A stretch of 5,165 nucleotides of DNA from positions 1 to 5,165 of the forward strand of contig JAMWDA010000113.1 of assembly GCA_023818995.1 (NCBI GenBank), written 5' to 3'. Position numbers and translations under genes: made by a program. Shown piece by piece: positions 1 to 5,165 of this stretch; position 1 is the stretch's first letter; each line of letters opens with the position of its first letter. The notes under the pieces are model-generated. The model made no database searches. It worked only from the letters and a program-made list of their open reading frames with translations, and had not been told where the DNA came from. Source of the stretch: Candidatus Omnitrophota bacterium. GTDB lineage: Bacteria > Omnitrophota > Gorgyraeia > Duberdicusellales > 4484-171.

Positions 1-575
1 AGAGATCATAACCCCTTTTAGTCAATAAGCTGAGTTTTTTATTGAGTAAAGCATCGAGGTCTACCGCTGGTAATATAAGAGCCTCTTTTGGAATATCCGG
101 CTGTTTTTCTTTAGCTAATTGCCAAGGAAATCTGTTCTCTTTATAAGTATTTGGCCTTTCAAGATTAAAAAATGGCTGATAAGTATTGGCTTTTTCCATG
201 AACTCAGTTCTATCCTTAAAGTTTTCTATATCATAGAACCCAAGTTCAATTAGATTATGCACGGTCTCTATATCAGATACATATTCAGCAAATAATGTTG
301 CATAAGTAAACAAACGTTCAAAAGCAAAACCTAAAAACGGAATACCACAGCTTCAAGTATCTTGAACAGTATCACTGGGACAGCAGGCGGTGAATATTTG
401 GGGCGTCGAGATAAATCATCCAAAGCCTCCTATCCGCCTTGTTTGAATCGGTCTTTCCATTTATGCACTGTCTTAGGAGTCGTGGCATAAAGTCTGGCAG
501 ATGGTTTTAGCCATCTTCCTGAGCATACATCACCATTTGATAACGCTGTTGTTTTTTATCTTTACTTATACGCAT
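1..575 (-). pseudogene. Decayed DDE transposase with N-terminal helix-turn-helix (IS481-like), running off the window
   Basis: On the minus strand, ATG at 575-573 begins MRISKDKKQQRYQMVMYAQE, a basic N-terminus followed by a helix-turn-helix region. After 22 codons the frame ends at TAA 509-507, but a one-base shift near 509-510 resumes directly as KPSARLYATTPKTVHKWKDR, so a single-base deletion explains the break. That frame meets TAG at 432-430, then continues EALDDLSRRPKYSP, the linker usual in these transposases. A third frame is open without a stop from 352 to position 1 (117 codons); it includes FAFERLFTYATLFAEY, then DIETVHNLIE and a C-terminal part with YKENRFPWQLAKEK. From family knowledge, the two catalytic Asp regions, including the DNGxEF motif, are missing; the third acidic residue may be the Glu of DIETVH. 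Two internal deletions, near 361-376 and 277, are inferred. The G+C content is visibly higher than in the operon to the right. Only the last few codons should lie outside the window. The transposase identity is solid; the exact IS family is less certain. Confidence 0.82.
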
Positions 576-578
576 AAT

Positions 579-616
579 CTAATAATATGAATATGGGCAC
601 ATATAACCACCTCCTT
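579..616 (-). promoter_or_regulatory. Shine-Dalgarno and seven-codon mini-ORF ahead of the transposase remnant
   Basis: On the minus strand, AAGGAGGTGG (616-607) is a near-ideal Shine-Dalgarno sequence, placed 4 nt before ATG 602-600. That ATG opens MCPYSYY and stops at TAG 581-579. The transposase ATG at 575 follows in the same frame, but lies 31 nt from the end of the Shine-Dalgarno, too far for direct use. Either the original protein started at 602 and TAG is another disabling mutation, or a leader peptide was translated with re-initiation at 575. Confidence 0.5.
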
Positions 617-654
617 ATTTTAAGATTAGATATTATATCAGGTTATATGTGTCC
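595..654. repeat. Imperfect 14-bp inverted repeat at the edge of the IS remnant
   Basis: GGGCACATATAACC (595-608) and GGTTATATGTGTCC (641-654) are reverse complements at 13 of 14 positions, separated by 32 nt. The single mismatch would be a G-U pair in a plus-strand transcript and A-C in a minus-strand one. In minus-strand RNA the inner arm would cover the ATG at 602-600 and leave the Shine-Dalgarno in the loop. The outer arm is a candidate for the terminal repeat of the insertion sequence. The opposite IS end is outside the window, so this cannot be confirmed here. Confidence 0.55.
632..637 (-). promoter_or_regulatory. Possible -10 box for the transposase remnant
   Basis: The minus strand reads TATAAT exactly at 637-632, between the two arms of the inverted repeat and upstream of the Shine-Dalgarno at 616-607. 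At the right distance upstream (about 655-660) there is only TATGAA, a poor -35. Promoters inside IS ends are common, which supports the call, but in such AT-rich DNA a TATAAT can arise by chance. Confidence 0.35.
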
Positions 655-1136
655 TTCATATCTTTTATATCTATATCTTCATAAGGGTCATTGATGTATT
701 TATCCCATTCGTGAACCCTTCTTTTTTGCCAGAATCTACTGTTGCGGGTTTGGTAGATTGAGCTTGGTTCATATACAGGTAGATAAACATTTCTGCTCAC
801 AGCAATATTTCTATACTGTAGTTTTGTTTTTGTGCTTACAGGCCTTCTTATTAGATGTATCGTTGACCTAAGATTGTTGCTCTTGGATGTTCTGAGACGC
901 AGATTTTTTCTGGTTGCTTGCGCCTTTGTTGTTTTGCGCCTAAAATTCTTAATTAGCTCTTTTAAATCTAAAAAAACCTTAAAACTAATTCTCTTAATCT
1001 TCTTTAAGCCTTTGGGGAAAGGAATACAATCTTTCTTCCCATTACCAATGAGACTGGAAACTTTGTTCAAAGAATAGTATAACCAACAAGACAAAAGTGA
1101 ATACCATGTGCCTAAACCTGTCCAGTCAGCCCGCAC
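633..1136 (-). CDS. Unrecognised basic protein, possibly a truncated or displaced gene
   Basis: This frame is open for about 167 codons from GTG 1136-1134, and the open stretch reaches back to 1148, where TAA 1151-1149 closes it. Such length is unlikely by chance in AT-rich DNA, so it is, or recently was, coding. The start is weak: GTG has no Shine-Dalgarno, so the true N-terminus may be lost. The product begins with an aromatic stretch (WTGLGTWYSLLSCWLYYSLN) that is only moderately hydrophobic. A Lys/Arg-rich middle follows (about residues 29-100), then a Tyr/Arg-rich part, then an acidic tail (DPYEDIDIKDMKD). I recognise no domain. The last codons (DTYNLI, stop TAA 635-633) lie in the outer arm of the inverted repeat, so the C-terminus may come from the insertion sequence rather than the original gene. 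It is divergent from the lipoprotein gene to its right. A second decayed mobile-element protein is an alternative. Confidence 0.35.
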   Translation of the reverse strand: MRADWTGLGTWYSLLSCWLYYSLNKVSSLIGNGKKDCIPFPKGLKKIKRISFKVFLDLKELIKNFRRKTTKAQATRKNLRLRTSKSNNLRSTIHLIRRPVSTKTKLQYRNIAVSRNVYLPVYEPSSIYQTRNSRFWQKRRVHEWDKYINDPYEDIDIKDMKDTYNLI

Positions 1137-1142
1137 AAATGC

Positions 1143-1169
1143 TTGACTTTAGATGTTGGTTGTGATAAT
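1143..1169 (+). promoter_or_regulatory. Candidate promoter of the OmpA-lipoprotein gene pair
   Basis: TTGACT at 1143-1148 matches the -35 consensus at five of six positions. GATAAT at 1164-1169, preceded by TG at 1161-1162, makes an extended -10. The spacing is 15 nt, shorter than the ideal 17, but the TG extension can compensate. An AT-rich stretch (1171-1200) then leads to the Shine-Dalgarno at 1222-1228. This is the only sizeable non-coding gap upstream of the plus-strand genes. Confidence 0.45.
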
Positions 1170-1234
1170 GTAATATTAATTAAAGTTAATATAGAAATAG
1201 TTTTTGATAATATTTCGTCAGAAAGGAGAGCTAT

Positions 1235-1888
1235 ATGAGAAAAAAAAGAGGGATGAGAAATTTTATTCTCTGGTTTTCTATTTTTTTATTTAGTGGTTGC
1301 ACTGTCGTATTTCAACAGGGGAGACGTTCGGATTTAGAGAGGATTAAGTCTTTGGAAGACGCATTATTGGAATTAAAAGATGCCAAGAACCTTTTGGAGA
1401 AGAAGTTAGCACAGGAGATAGCAGATAAACAGGTGAGAGTAAAAATGGAGGATAAAGGGTTAGTTATTACTTTTGTAGCAGAGGTTCTATTTGATTCAGG
1501 TAAGGCAAAATTAAGAGAGGAGAGTTTACCTATACTTGATAAGGTAGTTAGTGTGTTGAATAATGAAGTAAGGGACAATAACATAGGTATAGAGGGGCAT
1601 ACTGACAATGAACCAATAAAGTATTCGGGATGGAAATCAAATTGGGAATTGTCTGCGCATAGAGCTTTAAGTGTTCTACATTACTTAGAATCTCAAGGGG
1701 TCTCTCCTAATAGATTATCAGCTATTGGTTATGGAGAGTATAGACCAGTTGTCCCTAACGATACCCCAAGTAATAAACAGCTTAATCGGAGAGTAGAAAT
1801 AGTAATTATCCCTAAAGGATTAAGTAAGATAGGTAAAGATAGTTTAAGTAATGTAAGTGAAAAAAGCTACAAGGAGGAGTTAAAATGA
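1235..1888 (+). CDS. OmpA/MotB-domain lipoprotein (Pal-like)
   Basis: The product is a 217-residue envelope protein, probably a lipid-anchored peptidoglycan tether. A basic start (MRKKRGMR) and hydrophobic stretch (10-20) end in LFSGC, with Cys22 as the likely lipidated residue; Phe at -3 of the lipobox is slightly unusual. Residues 34-60 form a short coiled coil with hydrophobic a/d positions (I37, L40, L44, L47, L54, L58). The OmpA-like domain covers about 70-193: FDSGKAKL at 86-93, EGHTDNEPI at 120-128, SNWELSAHRA at 135-144 and NRRVEIVI at 184-191. D124 and R143 correspond to the family residues that bind the diaminopimelate of peptidoglycan. A Ser/Lys-rich tail (196-217) follows. AAAGGAG at 1222-1228, 6 nt before the ATG, fixes the start; Met7 lacks suitable spacing. 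SNWELSxxRA is typical of MotB-type domains, but there is no MotB membrane segment or motor gene nearby, so a Pal-like structural role is more likely. Confidence 0.9.
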   Translation: MRKKRGMRNFILWFSIFLFSGCTVVFQQGRRSDLERIKSLEDALLELKDAKNLLEKKLAQEIADKQVRVKMEDKGLVITFVAEVLFDSGKAKLREESLPILDKVVSVLNNEVRDNNIGIEGHTDNEPIKYSGWKSNWELSAHRALSVLHYLESQGVSPNRLSAIGYGEYRPVVPNDTPSNKQLNRRVEIVIIPKGLSKIGKDSLSNVSEKSYKEELK

Positions 1889-2238
1889 GGAATCAGCCTT
1901 TATTAGTTTCAGTTATTATAGGGATATTTGTTGTATTTGTTATCGTGGGAGCTTCGTTAGTAGCTAAGCTTAGTAGTGTGAGTAAACAGCTTAATAGTGA
2001 ATCTTCAAAAAATATTACCTTAGCTGAGGAGAACCAGAAACTTACTAGTGAATTAGCTTCTTTAACCGAGAAAAATAAGAGTTTAGAATCGGAAAAGCGA
2101 GCTTTAGAGAATTTGGTTAACAGTTTAAATGATGAGATAGCAAAACTTAAATTAGAGATAGCTAGAATTACCAAGGTTAAAGAAGTATTAGAAGAGAAAT
2201 TAGGTGACGAGTTAATAAAAACTTCTCCTTCACAGTAG
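1885..2238 (+). CDS. Small membrane-anchored coiled-coil protein, function unknown
   Basis: This 117-residue protein has one membrane helix at about residues 6-28 (valine/isoleucine-rich), then almost nothing but coiled coil. From residue 46 a hydrophobic residue recurs every seventh position for nine steps: L46, L53, L60, L67, L74, L81, L88, I95, L102. The companion a-type positions are often hydrophobic (L57, V78, I85, I92, L106), with Asn at 50 and 64, as in parallel dimeric zippers. The N-terminus is short with few charges; an N-in orientation, with the coil outside the inner membrane, is my inference. The ATG overlaps the lipoprotein stop by 4 nt (ATGA), and AAGGAGG lies at 1871-1877, so the two genes are co-transcribed and translationally coupled. 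That points to a shared envelope task. I know no named family for it; similarity searches will tend to hit long coiled-coil proteins spuriously. Confidence 0.8.
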   Translation: MRNQPLLVSVIIGIFVVFVIVGASLVAKLSSVSKQLNSESSKNITLAEENQKLTSELASLTEKNKSLESEKRALENLVNSLNDEIAKLKLEIARITKVKEVLEEKLGDELIKTSPSQ

Positions 2239-2262
2239 AGAAAGATAAAAATATGTTTTGTT

Positions 2263-2994
2263 ATGAGGAGGGGGCATAAGCCCCCTAAATTTTTTATGAA
2301 TGTGCCTTACCATATAGCTATAATAATGGATGGTAATGGTAGATGGGCAAAACAACGTGGTTTATCCCGTAGTGTTGGACATAGAAAGGGTTTAGAGAGG
2401 ATAAAAGAAGTTACCGAGCAAGCAAAGAAGTTGGGAGTAAAAATTCTTACCCTTTTCGCTTTTTCTACCGAGAACTGGTCTCGTCCTAAAAGAGAGATAG
2501 AAAATATTTTTTCCTATTTGGAGAAATTTCTTGATAAGAATACCCATAGATTGATTAAAGAAGGTATAAAGTTAAATTTTATTGGTAGGAAAGACAGAAT
2601 AGATAAAAATTTATTGAAAAAAATAGAAAAAGCTCAGCAAATTACAGCAAAAAATAACGAACTTATCGTTAACGTAGCTTTAGATTATGGTGGACGATGG
2701 GATATCGTGGAAGCAACTAAGAAGATAACTAAAGAATTGTTAGAAGGTAAACTCCACAGGGAAGATATGAATGAAGATGTTTTCCGTAAGTATCTTTCGT
2801 TAGGTGTATTGCCCGATGTTGATTTACTTATTCGCACATCAGGTGAACTACGGATAAGTAATTTTTTACTTTGGAATTTAGCTTATAGTGAGCTCTATTT
2901 TACAAAAGTTTTTTGGCCTGATTTTGATAAAAATGAGTTTAAGAAAGCAATCTTAGAATACTCTAAACGGAAACGTCGGTTTGGGGGAATTTAG
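2263..2994 (+). CDS. uppS: Undecaprenyl diphosphate synthase (cis-prenyltransferase)
   Basis: UppS condenses eight IPP onto farnesyl diphosphate to give C55 undecaprenyl diphosphate, the lipid carrier for cell-wall sugars, at the inner face of the membrane. The whole family pattern is visible (numbering from 2263): HIAIIMDGNGRWAK with catalytic D23 and N25/R27, GHRKG with H40, LFAFSTENWSRP at 64-75, DYGGRWDIV at 141-149, and PDVDLLIRTSGELRISN with R191, R197 and S199, then E210. The length, 243 residues (232 from the second Met), is normal to slightly short. The start is uncertain. ATG 2263 has no Shine-Dalgarno and adds MRRGHKPPKFF; ATG 2296 gives MNVPYHIAIIMDG, which looks like most relatives, but its only Shine-Dalgarno (2266-2271) is 24 nt away and half buried in a hairpin. 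I list the longer frame and consider 2296 at least as likely. cdsA follows after 3 nt. Confidence 0.95.
   Translation: MRRGHKPPKFFMNVPYHIAIIMDGNGRWAKQRGLSRSVGHRKGLERIKEVTEQAKKLGVKILTLFAFSTENWSRPKREIENIFSYLEKFLDKNTHRLIKEGIKLNFIGRKDRIDKNLLKKIEKAQQITAKNNELIVNVALDYGGRWDIVEATKKITKELLEGKLHREDMNEDVFRKYLSLGVLPDVDLLIRTSGELRISNFLLWNLAYSELYFTKVFWPDFDKNEFKKAILEYSKRKRRFGGI
2269..2295 (+). terminator. Terminator-like hairpin at the uppS start
   Basis: AGGGGGC (2269-2275), loop ATAA (2276-2279) and GCCCCCT (2280-2286) form a perfect 7-bp stem with six consecutive G-C pairs. AAA and then six T (2290-2295) follow. This is close to an intrinsic terminator, although three A separate stem and T-run, which weakens it. 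It lies just after the lipoprotein pair and either inside the 5' end of uppS (start 2263) or directly before it (start 2296). It could end the upstream transcript, attenuate read-through, or control uppS translation, because it covers part of the AGGAGG at 2266-2271. Confidence 0.55.
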
Positions 2995-2997
2995 ATT

Positions 2998-3789
2998 ATG
3001 GGTAAAAGAACCATATCTTCAATTATTCTAAGTGTATTAGCTTTTTTTGCTGTGGTTTATTATCCTCTTTGTGGTATAGTGGTTACCGCTTTTATTGTAA
3101 TAGCTCTCTACGAGTTTTTTTATATGGTGGAAAAAAAAGGTGTAAGATTATTTAAATTGTTTGGGATATTTATCGGTGGTTTAATACCCATCTCTATATA
3201 CTATAGGTTTAACGTTGAGGAAAGTTTGCAATTTTTATTTGTCGTATTTGGTCTATTTATTCTTTTCCTCTTAGAGTTATTAAAGAGAGAAAATCATCAG
3301 CCGATAATATCAATTTCTGCTACCATATTTGGAATAATTTATATCTCCTGGTGTTTTAGTTTCCTTATAAGGATACGCCAGCTACCTCAAGGGATTGCGC
3401 TGTTATCATTTCTTCTTTTAGTTACCAAGTCATCTGATGTGGGAGCTTACTTTTGGGGGGTGCGTTACGGTAAGACATATTTAGCTAGGCGGGTAAGTCC
3501 TAAGAAATCTCTAGAAGGAGCAATAGGTGGTTTCTTAACGAGTTTTTTCATAGGGATAATTTTCTCTATTTTTGTTAAAGGTTTATTGTATTGGGAGAAA
3601 ATTTTTATTATTATCGTTATAGCTATAATTTCTCAGTTAGGTGACCTTTTTGAGTCTTTGATAAAAAGAGATTGCCAGGTGAAAGATTCGGGTAAACTCT
3701 TCCCTGGAATGGGTGGGGTGCTTGATGTTATTGATAGTTTAATATTTACTGCACCTACTTTCTATCTTTACATTACAATGATGCGATGA
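2998..3789 (+). CDS. cdsA: Phosphatidate cytidylyltransferase (CDP-diglyceride synthase)
   Basis: CdsA makes CDP-diacylglycerol from CTP and phosphatidic acid, the branch point for bacterial phospholipids, in the inner membrane. The 263-residue product is mostly hydrophobic helices (for example about 6-22, 24-42, 53-70, 76-95, 104-124, 132-145, 174-194, 201-213). The C-terminal catalytic part has TKSSDVGAYFWG (143-154), SPKKSLEGAIGG (167-178), QLGDLFES (213-220) and the CDP-diglyceride signature from S220 to D246: SLIKRDCQVKDSG, then PGMGGVLDVID. The signature normally reads PGHGG and DRxD, so Met replaces the His and Val the Arg. The metal- and substrate-linked Asp residues and the KR/KD pairs are kept, so I expect an active enzyme. 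The start is 3 nt after the uppS stop, with GGGGGA at 2983-2988 as Shine-Dalgarno. The stop overlaps the dxr start by 4 nt. Confidence 0.94.
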   Translation: MGKRTISSIILSVLAFFAVVYYPLCGIVVTAFIVIALYEFFYMVEKKGVRLFKLFGIFIGGLIPISIYYRFNVEESLQFLFVVFGLFILFLLELLKRENHQPIISISATIFGIIYISWCFSFLIRIRQLPQGIALLSFLLLVTKSSDVGAYFWGVRYGKTYLARRVSPKKSLEGAIGGFLTSFFIGIIFSIFVKGLLYWEKIFIIIVIAIISQLGDLFESLIKRDCQVKDSGKLFPGMGGVLDVIDSLIFTAPTFYLYITMMR

Positions 3790-4943
3790 AGAAAGTTTTA
3801 ATTTTTGGTTCAACAGGTTCTATAGGGAGAAACGCTTTGGAAATTATAAGGCGTGATAAAAATAATTTTTCCGTCTTGGGTCTTTTGGTGAATAAAAATA
3901 TAGAATTGCTAAATCGACAGATAAGAGAATTTCACCCTCCTTACGTTTGCGTAGTTGATGAAGCTAAGGCAAAAGAGATTAGAAATGATTTACCCAAAAA
4001 AGTTAAATTGTTCTATGGTAAAAATGGTGTAAGGGAGTTCTCTCAATTATCTTCAGATATATCTTTGATGGCAATTGTGGGGATATCTTCGTTAGAGCCA
4101 TTCGCGATAAATGTGAAGAGAACTAAACGCATGGCACTGGTAAGTAAAGAGGTTTTAGTTGTTGCTGGTAAACTATGGGAAAAATTCATTAAAGATAATT
4201 CTGTAGAGATAATTCCTGTGGATAGTGAGATAAATGCCCTCTTTCAGCTTCTTAGGTTTGTGGATAAGAATCAAGTAAAGAAAATCTACCTTACTGCTTC
4301 GGGAGGAGCACTTTTAAATTATAATAAGAGAGAGTTAGAAAAAATTACTGTTAGGGAGGTGCTTTCGCATCCTACTTGGGGGATGGGGGAAAGAATAACT
4401 GTTGATAGTTCTACTTTAGTAAATAAAGGTTTTGAGGTTATGGAAACACACTACCTTTTCGGAATAGATTACCCGAATATAGATGTGGTTATTCATAGGG
4501 AGTCATCTGCCCATGCATTTTTAGAGATGAAAGATAATATACTTTTTGGTTGCTTTTATGTACCCGATATGAAAATACCTCTTAGTTTTTCTTTGTACTA
4601 TCCTAAGAGATTTTTGCCTATTAAAGGGTTAGATTTTTCTTTCCAAAGTAAGAATTTATCTTTTAAACAAGTTCGTCGTAAGGATTTCCCTCTATTAGAT
4701 ATAGTTTTATCGTCAGCAAGAATAGGAGAAAATTTCCCCATAGTAGTTAATGCTGCTGATGAGGTGGCTATAAATTATTTTCTTAAAGGTCGGATAAAAT
4801 TCCTCCATATCCACCGAGCCATAGAGAATATTTTTAATTCTACTAAAAAACATAAAGTGCGTAGTTTGGATGATATTTTCTTTTGGGACGATTGGGCAAG
4901 ATTGAAGACTGAGGAGTTTTTAAAAAAATTGTTAGTTAATTGA
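3786..4943 (+). CDS. dxr: 1-deoxy-D-xylulose 5-phosphate reductoisomerase
   Basis: Dxr (IspC) converts DXP to 2-C-methyl-D-erythritol 4-phosphate with NADPH and a divalent metal, the committed MEP-pathway step and the target of fosmidomycin. At 385 residues it is near the usual length. The N-terminus has the nucleotide loop FGSTGSIGRNAL (7-18). SKEVLVVAG (120-128) stands where most have NKESLV, keeping K121. PVDSEINA (144-151) carries metal ligands D146 and E148. ASGGAL (171-176), HPTWGMG (195-201, the flap with W198 and M200), DSSTLVNKGFEV (207-218, with N213, K214 and metal ligand E217) and H243 follow, all at a constant offset of 14 from the E. coli numbering after D146 allows for 4. Residue 149 is Ile where His is conserved. 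The C-terminal helical domain (about 300-380) is present. ATG overlaps the cdsA stop (ATGA) with no Shine-Dalgarno, implying translational coupling. Its product ultimately supplies IPP to UppS. Confidence 0.95.
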   Translation: MKKVLIFGSTGSIGRNALEIIRRDKNNFSVLGLLVNKNIELLNRQIREFHPPYVCVVDEAKAKEIRNDLPKKVKLFYGKNGVREFSQLSSDISLMAIVGISSLEPFAINVKRTKRMALVSKEVLVVAGKLWEKFIKDNSVEIIPVDSEINALFQLLRFVDKNQVKKIYLTASGGALLNYNKRELEKITVREVLSHPTWGMGERITVDSSTLVNKGFEVMETHYLFGIDYPNIDVVIHRESSAHAFLEMKDNILFGCFYVPDMKIPLSFSLYYPKRFLPIKGLDFSFQSKNLSFKQVRRKDFPLLDIVLSSARIGENFPIVVNAADEVAINYFLKGRIKFLHIHRAIENIFNSTKKHKVRSLDDIFFWDDWARLKTEEFLKKLLVN

Positions 4944-4944
4944 T

Positions 4945-5165
4945 ATGCAGTTGATAGATATTATCATTTTTATATTGGTTCTTAGTGGATTAATTATCGT
5001 TCATGAATTTGGACACTTTATAACTGCAAGGTTGAACCATATACGTGTTGATGAGTTTGCTATAGGGTTTGGTAAACCAATTTTTAGAAAGAAGTTTAAA
5101 GAAACGTTTTTTTTAATATGTATGATTCCTTTAGGTGGTTATGTAAAATTAGCAGGAGACGGTAG
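4945..5165 (+). CDS. rseP: RseP-type site-2 zinc metalloprotease, N-terminal part
   Basis: Only the first 73 codons are in the window; the gene runs off the right edge. RseP-family proteases cut membrane-spanning substrates within the bilayer; in E. coli this releases sigma-E by cleaving RseA and clears signal-peptide remnants. The first membrane helix (about residues 3-19) leads into the zinc motif HEFGH (H20, E21, H24). The family blocks ARLNHIRVDEFAIGFGKPIF (28-47) and IPLGGYVKLAGD (61-72) follow. The ATG is one base after the dxr stop and has no Shine-Dalgarno, so it depends on coupling to dxr. The usual PDZ domain and second half of the active site (NxxPxPxLDGG) would lie outside. Substrates cannot be inferred; no sigma or anti-sigma gene is visible. 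Confidence 0.93.
   Translation, partial: MQLIDIIIFILVLSGLIIVHEFGHFITARLNHIRVDEFAIGFGKPIFRKKFKETFFLICMIPLGGYVKLAGDG

Noticed and set aside
832..1077. Plus-strand ORF of 81 codons
   Set aside because: It lies antisense within the longer minus-strand frame, is a Leu/Phe/Arg-rich shadow of Lys/Arg codons, and has no Shine-Dalgarno.
1171..1183. Palindromes TAATATTA and TTAATTAA
   Set aside because: Pure A/T palindromes are expected by chance in such DNA; no second operator-like copy seen.
1206..1211. Second GATAAT as a -10 for the lipoprotein gene
   Set aside because: There is no acceptable -35, and transcription would begin almost at the Shine-Dalgarno; AT-rich chance match more likely.
1312..1608. 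Minus-strand ORF inside the lipoprotein gene
   Set aside because: It is antisense to a well-supported OmpA domain; Ser/Leu-rich composition is typical of a shadow frame.
1893..2174. Minus-strand ORF inside the coiled-coil gene
   Set aside because: It is antisense to a coupled gene with a clear heptad; no start signal of its own.
5107..5114. Run of eight T in rseP as a slippage or frameshift site
   Set aside because: The rseP frame reads correctly through it into the conserved IPLGGYVKLAGD block, so no frameshift is needed.
1..5165. CRISPR array, tRNA or rRNA genes
   Set aside because: No regularly spaced repeats, cloverleaf-like segments or rRNA-like stretches were noticed by eye; a dedicated scan was not possible.

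Overview
The window looks like a chromosomal segment of an AT-rich, Gram-negative-type bacterium. The diderm signs are a lipoprotein with an OmpA/MotB-type peptidoglycan-binding domain and the start of an RseP-type site-2 protease. Isoprenoids are made by the MEP pathway (dxr). The compact uppS-cdsA-dxr-rseP order is a widespread bacterial arrangement. Low G+C, the OmpA lipoprotein style and the CdsA signature variant (PGMGGVLDVID) would fit an uncultured lineage such as Omnitrophota, but that placement is an inference from family resemblance only.

Region 1 (about 1-660) is mobile-element debris on the minus strand. It holds a decayed DDE transposase with an N-terminal helix-turn-helix, broken by a frameshift, a nonsense codon and what look like two internal deletions. 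Upstream of it are a near-perfect 14-bp inverted repeat, a -10-like box and a strong Shine-Dalgarno sequence. Region 2 (633-1136, minus) is a long open frame for a very basic protein that I do not recognise. Its last codons run into the inverted repeat, so its 3' end may be supplied by the element. Region 3 (1137-1234) is the promoter region of the plus-strand genes.

Region 4 (1235-2238) is a translationally coupled pair: an OmpA-domain lipoprotein with a short coiled coil, then a small single-pass membrane protein whose outer part is one long, very regular coiled coil. Region 5 (2263-5165) is the conserved block. UppS makes the C55 lipid carrier, CdsA makes CDP-diacylglycerol, Dxr commits carbon to the MEP pathway that supplies IPP to UppS, and RseP (cut by the window end) is an intramembrane protease. 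Intergenic gaps here are 3 nt, a 4-nt overlap and 1 nt.

The most interesting points are: a GC-rich terminator-like hairpin that covers the only Shine-Dalgarno-like sequence at the uppS start and leaves that start ambiguous; an isoleucine in Dxr where the family has a conserved active-site histidine; the nine-step heptad in the small coiled-coil protein; and the layered decay of the transposase. I see no clear sign of a new defence or mobile system.
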